Shown: in pieces, positions 6,248-14,778 of the stretch
How the letters are laid out: the number at the start of each line of letters is the position of its first letter
Position numbering within the stretch: the first letter of the stretch is position 1
Assembly (NCBI GenBank): GCA_003343885.1
Contig: QAKH01000062.1
Location: 1-19,527 of the forward strand
DNA: 19,527 bases
Direction: 5' to 3'
Source: Clostridiales bacterium
GTDB taxonomy: Bacteria > Bacillota > Clostridia > Oscillospirales > CAG-382
The notes under the pieces: generated by a model
What the model saw: the letters and a program-made list of their open reading frames with translations, nothing else
What the model was told of the DNA's origin: nothing
The model's database searches: none
Translations under genes and position numbers: made by a program

Positions 6248-7072
6248 ATGAAAAGCCGCTACATATGCCCAAAATGCAGAAAAGAACTCGTAAAGAGCGG
6301 AAATTCTTACGTATGTCCGGATAAGCACTGCTATGACATCTCCGCCGAAGGATATGTAAACCTTGCGGCAAACGGGAGCTTTAACGAAAATTCCGGCGAT
6401 GCCGCAGATACATGCCGCGCACGGCGGCGCTTCCTTGAAGCCGGTTACTATAAAGAGCTTGCCGAAAAAATATGCGAGATGTTGAAAAAATACATGCCAA
6501 ACCCGGAGAACCTGTTTATAATCGACGCCGGCAGCGGGGAAGGGTATTATTCAAGGTTTGTCAGGGCGTCTTTTGAAAACTCGGACATTTACGGAATTGA
6601 CCTTGCAAAGCAGGGCGTAAAAATGGCCGCGAAGTTTCAAAAAAATCTTCCGCTAAAGATACACTACGCTGTTGCCGGAATATTTGATATGCCGTTTGCC
6701 GACGAGTCTGCCGACGCAGTAATCTCAGTTTTTGCCCCTGTCGCTGACGCTGAGTCGCAGAGAGTGCTTAAAAAAGGCGGTATTCTTATTGTTGCCGGTC
6801 CCGGAAAAAAACACTTGTACGGACTGAAAAGCATGCTGTATGACACGCCGACTGAAAATGAGGAAAAAATTCCCGAATATCCCGGATTTATTCTTGAGGA
6901 AAACGTGGAGGTGCAGTACGAAATGCAGCTTACAGGACCTGCGGCTCAGGATCTGTTTGCCATGACGCCGTATTTTTGGCGAAGCTCCAGGGAAATACGG
7001 GAGAAGTCAGAGAAGCTTGAAAACGTAACGACTTTGGCGGACTTTTTAGTAAAGGTGTATATTAAAAAATAA
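6248..7072 (+). CDS. rlmA: 23S rRNA (guanine-N1)-methyltransferase, RlmA family
   Basis: A 274-residue protein of the RlmA/TlrB family, which methylates N1 of a guanine in a hairpin of 23S rRNA using S-adenosylmethionine. The N-terminal zinc site is intact: C7 and C10 (CPKC), C23 and H27 (CPDKH). It is followed by the family block 'YDISAEGYVNLA' and 'SGDAADTCRARRRFLEAGYY', close to E. coli RlmA as I recall it. The SAM-binding motif is DAGSGEGYY (93-101), with downstream 'DMPFADESADAVISVFAP'. Length is normal for the family. AAAGG lies about 11 bases before the ATG, a rather long spacing. Some family members give tylosin-type macrolide resistance; resistance cannot be inferred here. No terminator is seen after it. 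Confidence 0.9.
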   Translation: MKSRYICPKCRKELVKSGNSYVCPDKHCYDISAEGYVNLAANGSFNENSGDAADTCRARRRFLEAGYYKELAEKICEMLKKYMPNPENLFIIDAGSGEGYYSRFVRASFENSDIYGIDLAKQGVKMAAKFQKNLPLKIHYAVAGIFDMPFADESADAVISVFAPVADAESQRVLKKGGILIVAGPGKKHLYGLKSMLYDTPTENEEKIPEYPGFILEENVEVQYEMQLTGPAAQDLFAMTPYFWRSSREIREKSEKLENVTTLADFLVKVYIKK

Positions 7073-7085
7073 TGTAAAAAAATAA

Positions 7086-7114
7086 TTGCTGAAAATATAC
7101 ATATTTTATAAAAT
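7086..7114 (+). promoter_or_regulatory. Possible promoter of the SLH-domain protein gene
   Basis: TTGCTG (7086-7091), a 17-bp spacer and TAAAAT (7109-7114), about 70 nt before the start codon. The surroundings are AT-rich, so this is a modest-confidence match. Confidence 0.4.
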
Positions 7115-7183
7115 AATGGAACAATTTTTAATGCAGTTCGTCTAATGAGTGCTGAAAAATATACAGTAAAGGAATGACGCATC

Positions 7184-9544
7184 ATGAAAAAAATTATAGC
7201 GCTTACATCGGCTCTGTCGTTTGCACTGCTTTCATCGGCGCAGGGTATATATGCCGAATCCGCCGAGTCACCCTCGTCGGTTGGAGTTTCAAACGTGATT
7301 TCCTCCAATCCTGCTGACGTTTCTGGAACTACGTCTGTAACGGAACCGACTGTTTCCCGGATGGAGCAGATGATACGCATAGTAAAACCAAAACTTAACG
7401 TGCCGGACGACTGTGTTAATTTTGACTGGAACTACACATCACCGAATTACTACCGTACTGCCGGATGGAACTTTACCTGGTATAATGATGATAATTCCGT
7501 CCGTGTAAATGTCTCAAGCGATGAAAACGGCAATATAACAAATTACAGCGTTTACAACTCCGCTTTATTTAACGGAGGCGTGAAATTACCCAAGTTTACA
7601 AAATCAGAACTTGAGCCGGCGGCACTAAAAGCACTTGAACAGATGTGTCCAGAATCTGCCGAAAGTATGCGGCTTATCTCTTCCGAAAGTCTGGGATCTT
7701 ATTCCAAAGGCTATGTTTATAATTTTGCGAGATATGAAAACGACGTGATTGTGCCTGATAACACGGCTTCCGTTAGTGTAAACTATATTACGGGAGAAAT
7801 TACTTCGCTTCGGTGCAATTATAACTACGGAATAGATTTTAATGACGGGGACAGATTATCCGAAGATCAGGCAAAACAGCTTCTCGGAACAAATCAGAAC
7901 ATGAATTTGTCATATCGGCTGAAAACCGAGTACGACGATAACGGAAACTACGTATCCCGCAAAGCTTATCTTGTATATACCCCTGAAAAATCATATATTT
8001 CCGTCGACGCACTCACAGGAGAAGTATATACTGAAAGAAATACGTGGAACGTTATAACTGAAGATTCTTCGGCAAATTCTCCGGAAACAGATAATAAGTT
8101 TGAGGCGGGTTCCGGTTCTTCTTTCGGCGAAAGCGAATACCAGCTTACCGAAGAAGAGCTTGAGCAGCTTGGTATTCTTGAAAGCCTTATTTCTCGCAAG
8201 GACGCTATCGACACAGTACTTAACAACGAATATCTGTATATTGAAGAGTCAGCAACCGCAGTAGATGCGTATCTGACAAAACAGAATTACTATCCCCGTC
8301 CGTATTATCCTCTGTACAGTAATACCTCAGGCACAAAGAATGAGGATCATTATGTTTGGAACATAAGCTTCAGCGCTCCGTATAATCAAATGAGTGAAGA
8401 AAACGGATATTATTACGCTTACATGAACGCCTGCGTTGACGCGCACGACGGAACAATTATTTCATTCAGCTCGAGTATACCGGGCTATTGGTATTACTAT
8501 GGCGGAACAGACGCGCAAGGAGCTCCGAAGCCTCAGTATACCGCCGAACAGGCTCAAGAGCGGTTCAAAGAGTTCGCTAACGCTCAGATCCCGGAAAAAA
8601 TGGCTTTAACCCGCCTCGGTGAGCCAAATGATATGGTGGTTATAGATTACCTTGAAAAGGGCGAGGACGGAACTCTTGAAAATCCTGTTTACCGCTGTAC
8701 CGGCGTAAACTTCGTAAGAGTAAATGAGGGCGTTGATTTCAATTATAACAGCGTTTACGGAAGCGTTGACCGCGTAACCGGCAAGGTTACGGAATTCGGG
8801 TACACATGGTACGATGACGTTGTATTTGAGTCGCCGGAAGGCGCTATAACTCCGGAGGCCGCATACGATGCAATGTTAAATTCCGACGGTTTCGGCTTAA
8901 ATTACGAAATCAACAGCAACTATACCTATAATCAGTATCTTGCCGACTCACAGGACGGATATATCGATTTGAACGAGCTTTATGAAACGAAAACCTACGC
9001 ACGCCTTGTTTATTCAGGCTTCGATTATGCCTCAAGCGTTGTTTCCGCACTTACTGGCAAGCTGCTTGACTATTCCGGAGAAGTTATAACCGATAAAGAA
9101 AACAATCAGACATATAACGATATAGAGGGACACTGGGCACAGAGAGATATACAATTGCTAAAGGATTTAGGTTTAGGACTTGACGGAGAATCCTTTATGC
9201 CGGACGCTCCCATAAAGTCAGAAGAATTTTTAAAAATCCTTTCCGGACTCGGCGGATACGTGAGCGAGGACTGGGGAATTAAAGGAGAGGACACGATTAC
9301 CAGAACGCAGGCTGTCAAGTATATAATTGACGCCGCCGGCTACGAAAAAATTGCCGGTATGCCTGATATCTTCATAACTGACTTTGCCGATAACAGCGAG
9401 CTTAAACGGGAGGATGTCGGATTTATCGCAATTGCAAGAGGCATGGGACTTGTGCAGGGCGATGCGTCACTGTTCAGACCGTACGATGAAATAACAAGAG
9501 CCGAGGCAGTTACTCTGATTTTCAACTTCGTTGAACTTTCATAA
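7184..9544 (+). CDS. Secreted YcdB/PepSY-like protein with C-terminal S-layer homology domains
   Basis: A 786-residue exported protein. Residues 1-24 (MKKIIALTSALSFALLSSAQGIYA) form a signal peptide with an alanine-rich cleavage site. Residues about 60-640 contain repeated YcdB/YcdC-like (PepSY-related) units with the recurring pattern 'VNYITGEITSL', 'SVDALTGEVYT', 'SVDRVTGKVTEF' and 'VVSALTGKLLDY', each a strand-turn-strand around TGE/TGK. Residues about 643-786 hold two or three S-layer homology domains (YNDIEGHWAQRDI..., ITRTQAVKYI..., ITRAEAVTLIF), which bind cell-wall polysaccharide non-covalently. It probably sits in the cell wall; PepSY-type domains are often linked to protease inhibition. 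It lies 125 bp before the HtrA gene, so both may act in envelope protein quality control (inference). Confidence 0.85.
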   Translation: MKKIIALTSALSFALLSSAQGIYAESAESPSSVGVSNVISSNPADVSGTTSVTEPTVSRMEQMIRIVKPKLNVPDDCVNFDWNYTSPNYYRTAGWNFTWYNDDNSVRVNVSSDENGNITNYSVYNSALFNGGVKLPKFTKSELEPAALKALEQMCPESAESMRLISSESLGSYSKGYVYNFARYENDVIVPDNTASVSVNYITGEITSLRCNYNYGIDFNDGDRLSEDQAKQLLGTNQNMNLSYRLKTEYDDNGNYVSRKAYLVYTPEKSYISVDALTGEVYTERNTWNVITEDSSANSPETDNKFEAGSGSSFGESEYQLTEEELEQLGILESLISRKDAIDTVLNNEYLYIEESATAVDAYLTKQNYYPRPYYPLYSNTSGTKNEDHYVWNISFSAPYNQMSEENGYYYAYMNACVDAHDGTIISFSSSIPGYWYYYGGTDAQGAPKPQYTAEQAQERFKEFANAQIPEKMALTRLGEPNDMVVIDYLEKGEDGTLENPVYRCTGVNFVRVNEGVDFNYNSVYGSVDRVTGKVTEFGYTWYDDVVFESPEGAITPEAAYDAMLNSDGFGLNYEINSNYTYNQYLADSQDGYIDLNELYETKTYARLVYSGFDYASSVVSALTGKLLDYSGEVITDKENNQTYNDIEGHWAQRDIQLLKDLGLGLDGESFMPDAPIKSEEFLKILSGLGGYVSEDWGIKGEDTITRTQAVKYIIDAAGYEKIAGMPDIFITDFADNSELKREDVGFIAIARGMGLVQGDASLFRPYDEITRAEAVTLIFNFVELS

Positions 9545-9669
9545 TAATTCACCAAAAAAACACATTTGAAACAATGATATATCAGAAATTCGGTTTAAAC
9601 TGTATCCGTAATCAGGAGAGAGCAGAAACAAATACTCCCGATAATATTCTGACGAAAGGAAGATATATC

Positions 9670-11310
9670 ATGAACAACGAATTTGAAAAAAATATCAATG
9701 ACAATAATGTCAACGATAATATGGAAAAACAAAATATCGGCGGCGACGCTATGAATGTAAAAAAAGATCCTGATATTGCAAATGCCGTACCTCAGTGCGG
9801 AAACGATGATGCTTCCGGCAACGGAGAATATGTTTCACCGAAAATAGATATCCGGAACTCTGAAAATACACAGAACCTGTTTGAGAATAACGAGGATGGC
9901 ATATCAAAAGAGCAGGAGCACGACAGCCAAGCTCGGAAAGAAAACTCATATCAGGCTCAGGCAGTTCCGGAAAATGTTTCTTATAATCCGCACAATGACA
10001 CTTACAGCTACAGCAAGGCGCCGTCTCACAGCGAACAGGTGAACGGATGCGTTTGGGACAATACTTCTGAACACGTACAAAAGACGCACTGTAAACCTAA
10101 GAAGTCATCAAAAGGCTTCAAAGTGTTTGTGGCAAGTATGCTGACTGTCTTTACTTTGTCGGCAGTTACCATAGCTTCGTTTATGACGGCAAACTTTATA
10201 TCCGACAGACAGCCTGCTGCCGTCGACGACTCAGAAAAGAATTCAGCTTCTCTTACGGTAAACACTACTACGCCGACGCAGATTTCTACTTTTACCGAAT
10301 CAGAAAGCGGACTTACAAAGAGTCAGGTAGCGGCAAAGTGTTCTCCGAGCTCGGTTGGAATAGTGGTGGAGATAGAGGCTGACAGTTCTTATTACGGAGG
10401 ATTCTTCGGAAACTTCTATTCAACACCTCAGATAACTCAGGGCGTTGGTTCCGGCTTTATATACGATAAAAACGGATATATAATCACTAATCATCATGTT
10501 GTTGACGGAGCACAGAAGATAACGGTTTATTTGAACGACGGTACTCAGCATGAGGCAATACTTGTCGGCTCAGACGAGCTTTCTGATATAGCCGTTATCA
10601 AGATAAATCCCGACGGACTTGACCTTGTTCCAATGGAAATAGGAAACTCTGATGAACTTGTCGTCGGCGATGAAGTGATAGCTATCGGATGTCCGGCAGG
10701 AATTGAGTTTATGGGAACGGTTACCGACGGAATTATATCCAGTATCAACCGTGACGTAGAACTCAATGAGAGCGGCACAACCAAGACAATGACTCTTCTT
10801 CAGACAAACGCAACTATCAACAAAGGTAATTCCGGCGGACCTCTTATCAACGCCAAAGGACAGGTTATAGGTATCAACACCTTAAAGCTCAGCGCCGACT
10901 ACGAGGGCATAGGATTTTCCATTCCGATAAACGGAGCGCTCCCGATAATCAGCCAGCTTATAGATTACGGTAAGGTTACGGAACGCACTGACAGCTTTGT
11001 TTCCAGTGAAGGCGTTATAGGTATTTCGGCATCGGATATCACCGAGTCGGAAGCGGAGTATTACGACATTCCTCAGGGCGTGCTTGTTATCCAGATTGAC
11101 AAGGACAGCAGCGCTGCGATTGCCGGACTTCGCCGCGGAGATATCATTACGGCGTATAACGGCACCGAGGTTAAGACAGTAAATGAACTCAACGCACTCA
11201 AAGCTGCCAATAAGGCAGGCGATGAGGTCACCATTACAGTATACAGAGATTCGTATGTTGATGATACCAACAAAACTTTTGACATTACGTTCACTCTCGA
11301 TATGGCGTAA
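9670..11310 (+). CDS. htrA: HtrA/DegP-family membrane-anchored serine protease with PDZ domain
   Basis: A 546-residue protease. Residues 1-148 form a polar, Asn/Glu/Ser-rich, probably disordered cytoplasmic region. One membrane segment follows at about 149-171 (FKVFVASMLTVFTLSAVTIASF). The extracytoplasmic trypsin-like domain holds the triad H276 (TNHHVV), D306 (SDIAVI) and S388 (GNSGGPL). A PDZ domain covers about 445-540, with 'GVLVIQIDKDSSAAIAGLRRGDIITAYNG'. HtrA proteases degrade misfolded envelope proteins. The ATG at 9670 is used because GAAAGGAAG lies seven bases upstream; the frame opens 32 codons earlier without such a site. All catalytic residues are present. The cytoplasmic region is longer than in HtrA proteins that start near their membrane segment. 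Confidence 0.95.
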   Translation: MNNEFEKNINDNNVNDNMEKQNIGGDAMNVKKDPDIANAVPQCGNDDASGNGEYVSPKIDIRNSENTQNLFENNEDGISKEQEHDSQARKENSYQAQAVPENVSYNPHNDTYSYSKAPSHSEQVNGCVWDNTSEHVQKTHCKPKKSSKGFKVFVASMLTVFTLSAVTIASFMTANFISDRQPAAVDDSEKNSASLTVNTTTPTQISTFTESESGLTKSQVAAKCSPSSVGIVVEIEADSSYYGGFFGNFYSTPQITQGVGSGFIYDKNGYIITNHHVVDGAQKITVYLNDGTQHEAILVGSDELSDIAVIKINPDGLDLVPMEIGNSDELVVGDEVIAIGCPAGIEFMGTVTDGIISSINRDVELNESGTTKTMTLLQTNATINKGNSGGPLINAKGQVIGINTLKLSADYEGIGFSIPINGALPIISQLIDYGKVTERTDSFVSSEGVIGISASDITESEAEYYDIPQGVLVIQIDKDSSAAIAGLRRGDIITAYNGTEVKTVNELNALKAANKAGDEVTITVYRDSYVDDTNKTFDITFTLDMA

Positions 11311-11360
11311 GCCATAAAATTAAACAGCGGTTTTCTCCTTTAATAATATGTGGGAAAGGG

Positions 11361-11382
11361 CTCCGGGCAACCGGAGTTTTTT
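11361..11382 (+). terminator. Intrinsic terminator after htrA
   Basis: CTCCGG-GCAA-CCGGAG, extended by G-T and A-T pairs, followed by six T residues (11377-11382). It lies about 50 bp after the htrA stop. Confidence 0.85.
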
Positions 11383-11434
11383 CCTTTGCAGTGTAGTTTT
11401 CAAAAATTTATGTGTTACAAAACAGCATAAAATC

Positions 11435-11480
11435 ACCGCAGTCAGTTTTATTCTTTAACCCGACTGCGGTAACATTTTTA
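11435..11480. terminator. Hairpin between convergent genes, possible bidirectional terminator
   Basis: ACCGCAGTC (11435-11443) and GACTGCGGT (11462-11470) form a perfect 9-bp stem with an 18-nt loop. It is followed by AACATTTTTAT on the plus strand and GATTTTATG on the minus strand. It probably ends the minus-strand gene that stops at 11517, backed by a second chance to stop htrA readthrough. Confidence 0.55.
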
Positions 11481-11516
11481 TATTGCTTTGTATTCTTATG
11501 CGTTTATTTATTAATA

Positions 11517-14513
11517 TTAAACGGTTATTTCAAGGTGGTTTCCTTTTAATTCGTGCTGTATGCGCATGATTTCGCAGAATTCTCCGAGAGCGAAAGTAGG
11601 CAGTCCGTCACGCATTGTCATGGCGTGGCGCATTTTTATTTTTTCCGAGCCGACTTCTGCTGAGTCACTTCCAAGCTCAAACACCGCTTCGGTATTGCAT
11701 GAAGCAACGTACAATTTCTTATTTTTCATATCGTACTCATGATACAGCTTCAGAGCACGGAAAGCGCAGTAGCCCGGATCAAGCGAGACAAGCATATCTC
11801 CGTCGCCGGTTGGTATTGGATCAAACGCAAGTTTTAGCTTATTACCGTTTATATACACGCTCGGATCTCCGCCCGGAGCTTCTTCATAGGTCATAAGCTC
11901 AATTTTTTCCACCTCAAACTCCGTCGGCGTCATGCTGTCAAGACGTATATCGGTTATTTCGCCTTTCCAAGTGGGGAACTTTGACGGACGGAAAACAAGC
12001 TCACTAAACTTGTCGGATGCCTGCACGACAAACGTACCCTCGCACTTGTCGCTTGCCCAGCGCTTATCTGTGTCAGTTAAGAAAGCAAGGCGGAAGCGCG
12101 CAGTTTTTTGCGGCGAACGCAGAGAAATACGGATGTACTTTACATCATCGGCAGAGCATATCCTGCCGCTAAAGTTTGATATGAGGGAATAGTGTTCGTG
12201 CGAAGCGACAGGAGTTATGCGAACGCCTTCACTTGTGAAATCCGCCTTAACCGCGGCGTTGTATCCTCTCCAACGCTGATTTTCGGAAGCCTGCGAAAAA
12301 TCGAATGTACAGACAACTTTGTTAGGCGCCTTTGCTTCTTCACTTTTTTCGAAACCGAGTCTGCGGATAACCGCCCTTGACGGTATGCGCAAATATGACA
12401 GCCTTGAGAGTGCTTCACCCTCAGGAAGTAAGTTGTCACATTTTCCGCTCTCCGGAATAAATACCTTTCTTATGCGGTCGAGATATTCAAATCCGTGGAT
12501 TCCCGACGGCATTATGTAGGTTCCCTCTCCGTACTCGTTCCATGTGGACATCATGAACAGCTTGTCAAACGCTGTTTTTTCTGACATGTTGTCGACTCTT
12601 TCCTTAACGTACCCCAGCACGCTTTCGTAGTCGTCGGGAGCAATGAGCGGACAGCGTGCGTCAGCACCGTGCCAGGGAGCGGCGTTAAAGCCTACCGAAA
12701 CGGTCTGAACAAAATGCGCAAGTCCGCTGTCGGTAAGAGCGTTAAGCGCGTCTATGCTCTGCGTCTGATGTTCCGCGTAACATCCCTCGGTTCCGAAATG
12801 GTATGCGTACGTAAGGTCGCAGTATTCGGACATCTGACGGTATCTTTCGGGATTACCCGATGACGCCGTTGCCATGAGCAGTATGCCGTCACAGCCGTAG
12901 TTTTTGATGTCCTCGTTCATAAAGCTTATTATTTCTTTTGCCTTTTCCGCTCCGCCCCAGTGCTCGACAAACGCGAACGACCAGAGTGACAACAGCGGCT
13001 TGTTGTCGATTTTAAGATATCTCGGATCGGTAAAGAAATATTCGCACCAGTATTTCCAGACGTAATTTTTGAAATCTTCGGGATTCGTATTCTTGTACGT
13101 GTTGTTTTCCCACATGATGATAAATTTCATCTTATCGCTGTAACGTGCGTTCATATATCCGTCACGAAGTGCGGCGTCCATTCTTGAGCGCTTTATAGGG
13201 AAATTGATAAGCGGATCGGGGCAGTACCAGCAGAAATGCTGGAAGGTTATACCGTGCTCGGTCATGAACTTGATTTCCCAGTCCGCAACCTCGGGAAGAC
13301 CTTCGTCGTAAGGACCGATAAGCGGCGTGTTGTCGGTGAAATATGTGATTCTGTCCCAGCCGAAGTGGTGTCCCTCTCTCCACATGTTGCATATGTTGAG
13401 TCCTATCTCGTATTCGCCGTGACGCACCTGTTTAGGTTCGGGGCAGTAGTCGTCATAATCTATAACGCTTTCGCAGTGTATGTCGGTAAAACACAAGGAA
13501 GCGTCTTTTTTTGGCTCAAAGCAAACGCAAACGCCGTCAAACGGAGCTGATCCCCCCGCTGCCTCTAAAAGCGCACATTCCTTGCCGTCGATTTTTATCT
13601 TGATTTTTCCGTTTCCGGTACTTTCAAATCTTATATCCTGCCATACGTTGGCGGTGAAATGACGAAGCAGTGTGCCGTCGTGGGCATAAAACGCGCCGCC
13701 GCTTGAGTACACTCCGAAGCGCTTCTCTTTGCCTGACATGAGGAAGAACTGCGCTCCGTCAGAACCCTCGGGAAGCAGAAAATATCCCTCGCATATCACG
13801 TCTTTCTCAGGACGAGAGAACTGCGTGTAAGCCGTGTGAACACTTCCGGCACGGGCGCTTACTGCTGCGTAGGTGTAATCCATCTGCGGATTTGCGGCAG
13901 TGTGGGAGAGTATTTCAAAATCGCCCTGTATCTGCCAGTTGTCCGGAATAACCGAATCGGTACAGAGAAAAGTTTCGTTTACAAGATAATCGGCGGTAAG
14001 AGAATTTTTCATGGGAGTAATTTTGATTTCTGTTTTGCCCGTAGTGCCGATATATAACTTTGACGCATCGCCTGTACTGTTTATCGGATAAGTTCCGGCG
14101 TTCTTTCCGGAAATATAAACCTTTGCCGTTTTTTCAGGCAGATCTATAACTATCCGTATCCTGTTTTTGCCGACTTTTGCCGCCCGGGCTGTGTCAGCGC
14201 CGTTAAAATGATATGTACCGTTCTCGGAAATCAGCTCAAAAAGAGCAGTACCGTCAGATGAGCACATGCATATTTTTACGCCGTCGGGCTGTATTTCAAC
14301 ATTGTACAGCATTTCAAGCGTTAGTACCGAGTCGGTCTGCCGCTGAAAATCTCTCTTGACTCTTACGCCTATGCCGGAAGCGTTGTCGTAAATCGAGCCG
14401 GGAAACGGATCGGTAAAATCCGAGTAAGCACGGTTGTCGTAATCCCATGACGTCGCTATGCCGGCAATGTGATATTTTGCGTCGTCGATGAGGTATTTAG
14501 CCTGTCTTTCCAT
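11517..14513 (-). CDS. Large WbsX/GH99-like carbohydrate-active protein
   Basis: A 998-residue protein. Residues about 1-365 look like two beta-sandwich, concanavalin/LamG-like segments ('ICMCSSDGTALFELIS', 'KIKIKIDGKECALLE'). Residues about 365-690 form a TIM-barrel-like core of the WbsX/GH99-like type: 'EIGLNICNMWREGHHFGWDRI', 'GITFQHFCWYCPDP', 'MKFIIMWENN', 'KIDNKPLLSLWS' and 'MSTWNEYGEGTYIMP', with acidic residues placed as in that family. Residues about 740-870 resemble a carbohydrate-binding module. Residues about 880-998 resemble a stalk or copper-amine-oxidase N-terminal-like domain. No signal peptide or membrane segment is visible, so it appears cytoplasmic despite its lectin-like modules. 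GGGGGG lies seven bases before the ATG. The substrate is unknown; a glycan hydrolase is the most likely reading. Confidence 0.75.
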   Translation of the reverse strand: MERQAKYLIDDAKYHIAGIATSWDYDNRAYSDFTDPFPGSIYDNASGIGVRVKRDFQRQTDSVLTLEMLYNVEIQPDGVKICMCSSDGTALFELISENGTYHFNGADTARAAKVGKNRIRIVIDLPEKTAKVYISGKNAGTYPINSTGDASKLYIGTTGKTEIKITPMKNSLTADYLVNETFLCTDSVIPDNWQIQGDFEILSHTAANPQMDYTYAAVSARAGSVHTAYTQFSRPEKDVICEGYFLLPEGSDGAQFFLMSGKEKRFGVYSSGGAFYAHDGTLLRHFTANVWQDIRFESTGNGKIKIKIDGKECALLEAAGGSAPFDGVCVCFEPKKDASLCFTDIHCESVIDYDDYCPEPKQVRHGEYEIGLNICNMWREGHHFGWDRITYFTDNTPLIGPYDEGLPEVADWEIKFMTEHGITFQHFCWYCPDPLINFPIKRSRMDAALRDGYMNARYSDKMKFIIMWENNTYKNTNPEDFKNYVWKYWCEYFFTDPRYLKIDNKPLLSLWSFAFVEHWGGAEKAKEIISFMNEDIKNYGCDGILLMATASSGNPERYRQMSEYCDLTYAYHFGTEGCYAEHQTQSIDALNALTDSGLAHFVQTVSVGFNAAPWHGADARCPLIAPDDYESVLGYVKERVDNMSEKTAFDKLFMMSTWNEYGEGTYIMPSGIHGFEYLDRIRKVFIPESGKCDNLLPEGEALSRLSYLRIPSRAVIRRLGFEKSEEAKAPNKVVCTFDFSQASENQRWRGYNAAVKADFTSEGVRITPVASHEHYSLISNFSGRICSADDVKYIRISLRSPQKTARFRLAFLTDTDKRWASDKCEGTFVVQASDKFSELVFRPSKFPTWKGEITDIRLDSMTPTEFEVEKIELMTYEEAPGGDPSVYINGNKLKLAFDPIPTGDGDMLVSLDPGYCAFRALKLYHEYDMKNKKLYVASCNTEAVFELGSDSAEVGSEKIKMRHAMTMRDGLPTFALGEFCEIMRIQHELKGNHLEITV

Positions 14514-14570
14514 TGTTGTTCCCCCCTACTTAATTATATATAGTGGTGTGTAATGTTTTTTTCTTTCCAT

Positions 14571-14599
14571 ATAGTATCAGATATTCGCATAAAAGTAAA
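14571..14599 (-). promoter_or_regulatory. Promoter of the WbsX/GH99-like gene
   Basis: On the minus strand, TTTACT (14594-14599), a 17-bp spacer and TACTAT (14571-14576) preceded by TGA (extended -10). The start would be near 14564, giving a leader of about 50 nt. Confidence 0.6.
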
Positions 14600-14606
14600 T
14601 GCTTTT

Positions 14607-14628
14607 TGCAAAAAATATGCAAAAAATA
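14607..14628. repeat. 11-bp tandem direct repeat upstream of the WbsX-like gene promoter
   Basis: TGCAAAAAATA occurs twice in a row (14607-14617 and 14618-14628), immediately upstream of the minus-strand -35 at 14594-14599. The period is about one helical turn and the A-tracts are in phase, so it could act as an UP-like element or an activator site. It may also be chance in AT-rich DNA. Confidence 0.5.
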
Positions 14629-14691
14629 TCATTGTTTTGTTTTTATCCGCACAGCAGTATCGCTAATATTGTAACTTTTTCTTTAAGCGTG

Positions 14692-14719
14692 TTGACTATG
14701 CGGCTTTTTTGACTATAAT
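14692..14719 (+). promoter_or_regulatory. Promoter of the metal ABC importer operon
   Basis: TTGACT (14692-14697), a 16-bp spacer and a perfect TATAAT (14714-14719), with a predicted start near 14726, inside the palindrome at 14724-14738. Confidence 0.75.
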
Positions 14720-14723
14720 ATTA

Positions 14724-14738
14724 TGAGAATGATTCTCA
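14724..14738. promoter_or_regulatory. Fur/Zur-type metal-repressor operator
   Basis: TGAGAAT-G-ATTCTCA is a perfect 7-1-7 inverted repeat with the architecture of Fur-family boxes (general form TGAnAATnATTnTCA). It sits four bases after the -10 and covers the predicted transcription start of a zinc/manganese-type importer, the classic place for repression by a metal-loaded Fur-family protein. The cognate repressor is not in the window. Whether it senses zinc, iron or manganese cannot be decided from the site alone. Confidence 0.75.
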
Positions 14739-14778
14739 ATTTCATTTTTCAATGATAAAATTTGACCGGAAAGGGAAA

